Assembly (NCBI GenBank): GCA_030045215.1
Contig: JASIBJ010000554.1
Location: 1 to 7,488, forward strand
From: Streptosporangiaceae bacterium
Lineage (GTDB): Bacteria; Actinomycetota; Actinomycetes; Streptosporangiales; Streptosporangiaceae
Length of the DNA stretch: 7,488 bases
Direction: 5' to 3'
Below are positions 6,477-7,488 of the stretch, in pieces. The notes beneath the pieces are model-generated. The model did no database searches. It was not told where the DNA came from and was given only the letters and a program-made list of their open reading frames with translations. Each line of letters starts with the position of its first letter. Within the stretch, counting starts at the first letter, position 1. A program made the translations under genes and the position numbers.

Positions 6477-6621
6477 GCCGCCTCCCGGATTGCGCGGAGG
6501 ACTCCATATTCCCGCCGCGACTCCGATGAATCACCGCGTCCCGCCCGGGTAGCTGCACGGCCTGCTGGCAGAAGCGCGGACTCGCCGCGGACTGGCCAGC
6601 CCTGGCAGCGCGGAGGTTGCC
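6477..6621. promoter_or_regulatory. Divergent intergenic region, likely promoters for both flanking genes
   Basis: These 145 bp separate the divergent small membrane protein and DUF4230 genes, so both promoters probably lie here. I see no convincing -35/-10 pair. It holds two ribosome sites (GGGAGG on the minus strand at 6481-6486; GGAGG on the plus strand at 6612-6616), a GACTCC direct repeat (6500-6505 and 6519-6524) and a GCGCGGAGG direct repeat (6492-6500 and 6608-6616), none with a known meaning. Confidence 0.4.
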
Positions 6622-7266
6622 GTGGTACGGATCGCGAAGAACTGGGTACTGACCGCCGCCGCCGCGGTGGCGACGGTTGTCGTGCTGGTAGTAGTGCTGG
6701 CAGCAGTACATCTGCTGCCTCAACTGCGCAACCCGTTCACGACCACGACCACCGTCACCAGCGGCCCGGCCCTGCTCAAGTCCATCACCTCCCTGAGCCG
6801 CTACGAGGCAGCCAGCGGCACGTTTCAGGTGGTCGTGGACCTGTCCACGCACACTGCGTTCCTGCCGTCGTTCATCGCCGGCAGCCAGACGCTGTTCATC
6901 GGCGACGGCACCGTCATCGCGTATGTCGACTTCTCCGGGCTGAAGGGCAGCGCGATTACGATCAACTCGACCAGGACCGCCGTGACGGTGAGGCTGCCCG
7001 TCGCGCAACTCGAGCCGGCCGTGCTGAACGTCGGCCAGTCCTACGTCTACGCCGAGCAGCAGGGCCTGCTGAACCGCGTGGCCACCTTCTTTTCCGGGAA
7101 CCCGAACAGCCAGCAGGCCGTTTACATCGCCGCGGACCAGAAGATTCAGAGCGCGGCTCAGTACAGCGGCCTTACCGCCGACGCCGAGCGGAATACCAGG
7201 GCCATGCTCGACGGCATGCTGACCTCGCTCGGCTTCACTGAGATTACTGTGCTGTTCGGCAGCTAG
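6622..7266 (+). CDS. DUF4230 domain membrane-anchored protein
   Basis: This is a 214-residue protein with an N-terminal membrane anchor (about 8-32), a Thr-rich linker (NPFTTTTTVTSGP, 37-49) and a DUF4230 domain through to the C-terminus. Recognisable family segments are LLKSITSLSRYEAASGTFQVVVDL (in two parts, 51-60 and 61-74), FLPSFIAGSQTLFIGDGTV, AYVDFSGL, VTVRLPVAQLEPAVLNVGQS and the closing NTRAMLDGMLTSLGFTEITV. DUF4230 proteins are widespread and of unknown function. The domain should face outside the membrane. Start GTG 6622 is preceded by GGAGG at 6612-6616, a 5-nt gap, and begins with a basic MVRIAK that fits a signal-anchor. It is divergent from the small membrane protein at 6228-6476, suggesting the two may work together, which is inference. 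Confidence 0.9.
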   Translation: MVRIAKNWVLTAAAAVATVVVLVVVLAAVHLLPQLRNPFTTTTTVTSGPALLKSITSLSRYEAASGTFQVVVDLSTHTAFLPSFIAGSQTLFIGDGTVIAYVDFSGLKGSAITINSTRTAVTVRLPVAQLEPAVLNVGQSYVYAEQQGLLNRVATFFSGNPNSQQAVYIAADQKIQSAAQYSGLTADAERNTRAMLDGMLTSLGFTEITVLFGS

Positions 7267-7291
7267 GGCCCGGTCCATCAGTTCGCTTACG

Positions 7292-7328
7292 CCGCCCGGG
7301 CTCGGCGGGAACGACGCGGCGCGGTCGT
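7292..7328. terminator. Possible bidirectional terminator hairpins between convergent genes
   Basis: Two GC-rich inverted repeats lie 25-62 nt after the DUF4230 stop. The first is CCGCC (7292-7296) with GGCGG (7304-7308), loop 7 nt. The second is ACGAC (7311-7315) with GTCGT (7324-7328), loop 8 nt. Neither is followed by a U-tract on either strand. The position between convergent genes fits a terminator, but stems this short are common in such GC-rich DNA. The rest of 7267-7404 shows nothing else. Confidence 0.3.
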
Positions 7329-7404
7329 CTGAGCCGGCACTACGGAAGCCTGGCGGGTCGGCGTCGCAGGCAGCGAGCCCGCGCGGCAGGCTCAGTTCCC
7401 TGCT

Positions 7405-7488
7405 CTACCCATGTGCCGCGTGCCACTCGGCGGCGAGCATCGCGAAGTCAAGCTCGGTGGACCACTCGCCCTTGAACAGCTCGTTCTC
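7405..7488 (-). CDS. C-terminal end of a minus-strand gene, family not recognised
   Basis: Read on the minus strand from the window edge, 27 sense codons run to a TAG at 7407-7405. They give a natural-looking C-terminus with balanced composition (ENELFKGEWSTELDF, then AMLAAEWHAAHG) and G/C-rich third positions, unlike a random shadow frame. The start and most of the protein lie beyond 7488. It looks like the final amphipathic helix of a soluble protein, but there is too little to assign a family. It converges on the DUF4230 gene with a 138-bp gap. Confidence 0.6.
   Translation of the reverse strand, partial: ENELFKGEWSTELDFAMLAAEWHAAHG

Noticed and set aside
6924..6929. Second TGTCGA as an ECF42 promoter
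   Set aside because: It lies within the DUF4230 coding sequence and there is no CGA/CGT-type -10 at 17 nt.
6330..7241. Plus-strand frame of 303 codons across the divergent region and DUF4230 gene
   Set aside because: It is Arg/His/Gly-rich with no family features, it covers the antisense of the small membrane gene, and it is a shadow frame of the DUF4230 gene.

Overview
The window is GC-rich, gene-dense DNA that looks like the chromosome of a high-GC actinomycete. Codon third positions are strongly G/C, GTG starts are used, gene gaps are short, and the families are typical of Streptomyces/Streptosporangiales-type Actinobacteria: a SCO/CtaG copper-oxidase assembly pair, an ECF42-type sigma factor with a DGPF/YCII partner, and a DUF4230 protein. 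I cannot name a genus. I see no rRNA, tRNA, CRISPR array, transposase or phage gene.

Layout: (1) 1-534 is the 3' part of a membrane-anchored protein of unknown function. (2) 573-4580 is a tight three-gene plus-strand block. Its first gene encodes a 620-residue polytopic membrane protein fused to a C-terminal SCO1/SenC thioredoxin-like copper chaperone domain. It overlaps by 4 bp a gene for a secreted lipoprotein with propeller-like repeats, and a 10-nt gap leads to a caa3-type CtaG. (3) 4608-6305 is a regulatory module: a promoter matching the ECF42 consensus, a DGPF/YCII-domain protein, and an ECF sigma factor with a long C-terminal helical extension. (4) 6228-6476 (minus) is a small single-span membrane protein whose tail lies antisense to the end of the sigma gene. 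It is divergent from a DUF4230 protein at 6622-7266 across a 145-bp intergenic region. (5) The right edge holds the last 27 codons of a minus-strand gene ending at 7405, convergent with the DUF4230 gene, with GC-rich hairpins between them.

How they fit together: the SCO domain and CtaG are both linked by family knowledge to copper delivery to haem-copper oxidase (SCO to CuA, CtaG to CuB). Block 2 is therefore best read as an extracytoplasmic copper/oxidase assembly operon. Its two unusual parts are the duplicated membrane domain fused to SCO and the propeller-like lipoprotein. The sigma factor/DGPF pair is probably a separate, self-activating unit. The most interesting signals are the SCO fusion with internal duplication, the uncharacterised lipoprotein coupled to it, and the ECF42-like promoter, which also settles the start of the DGPF gene.
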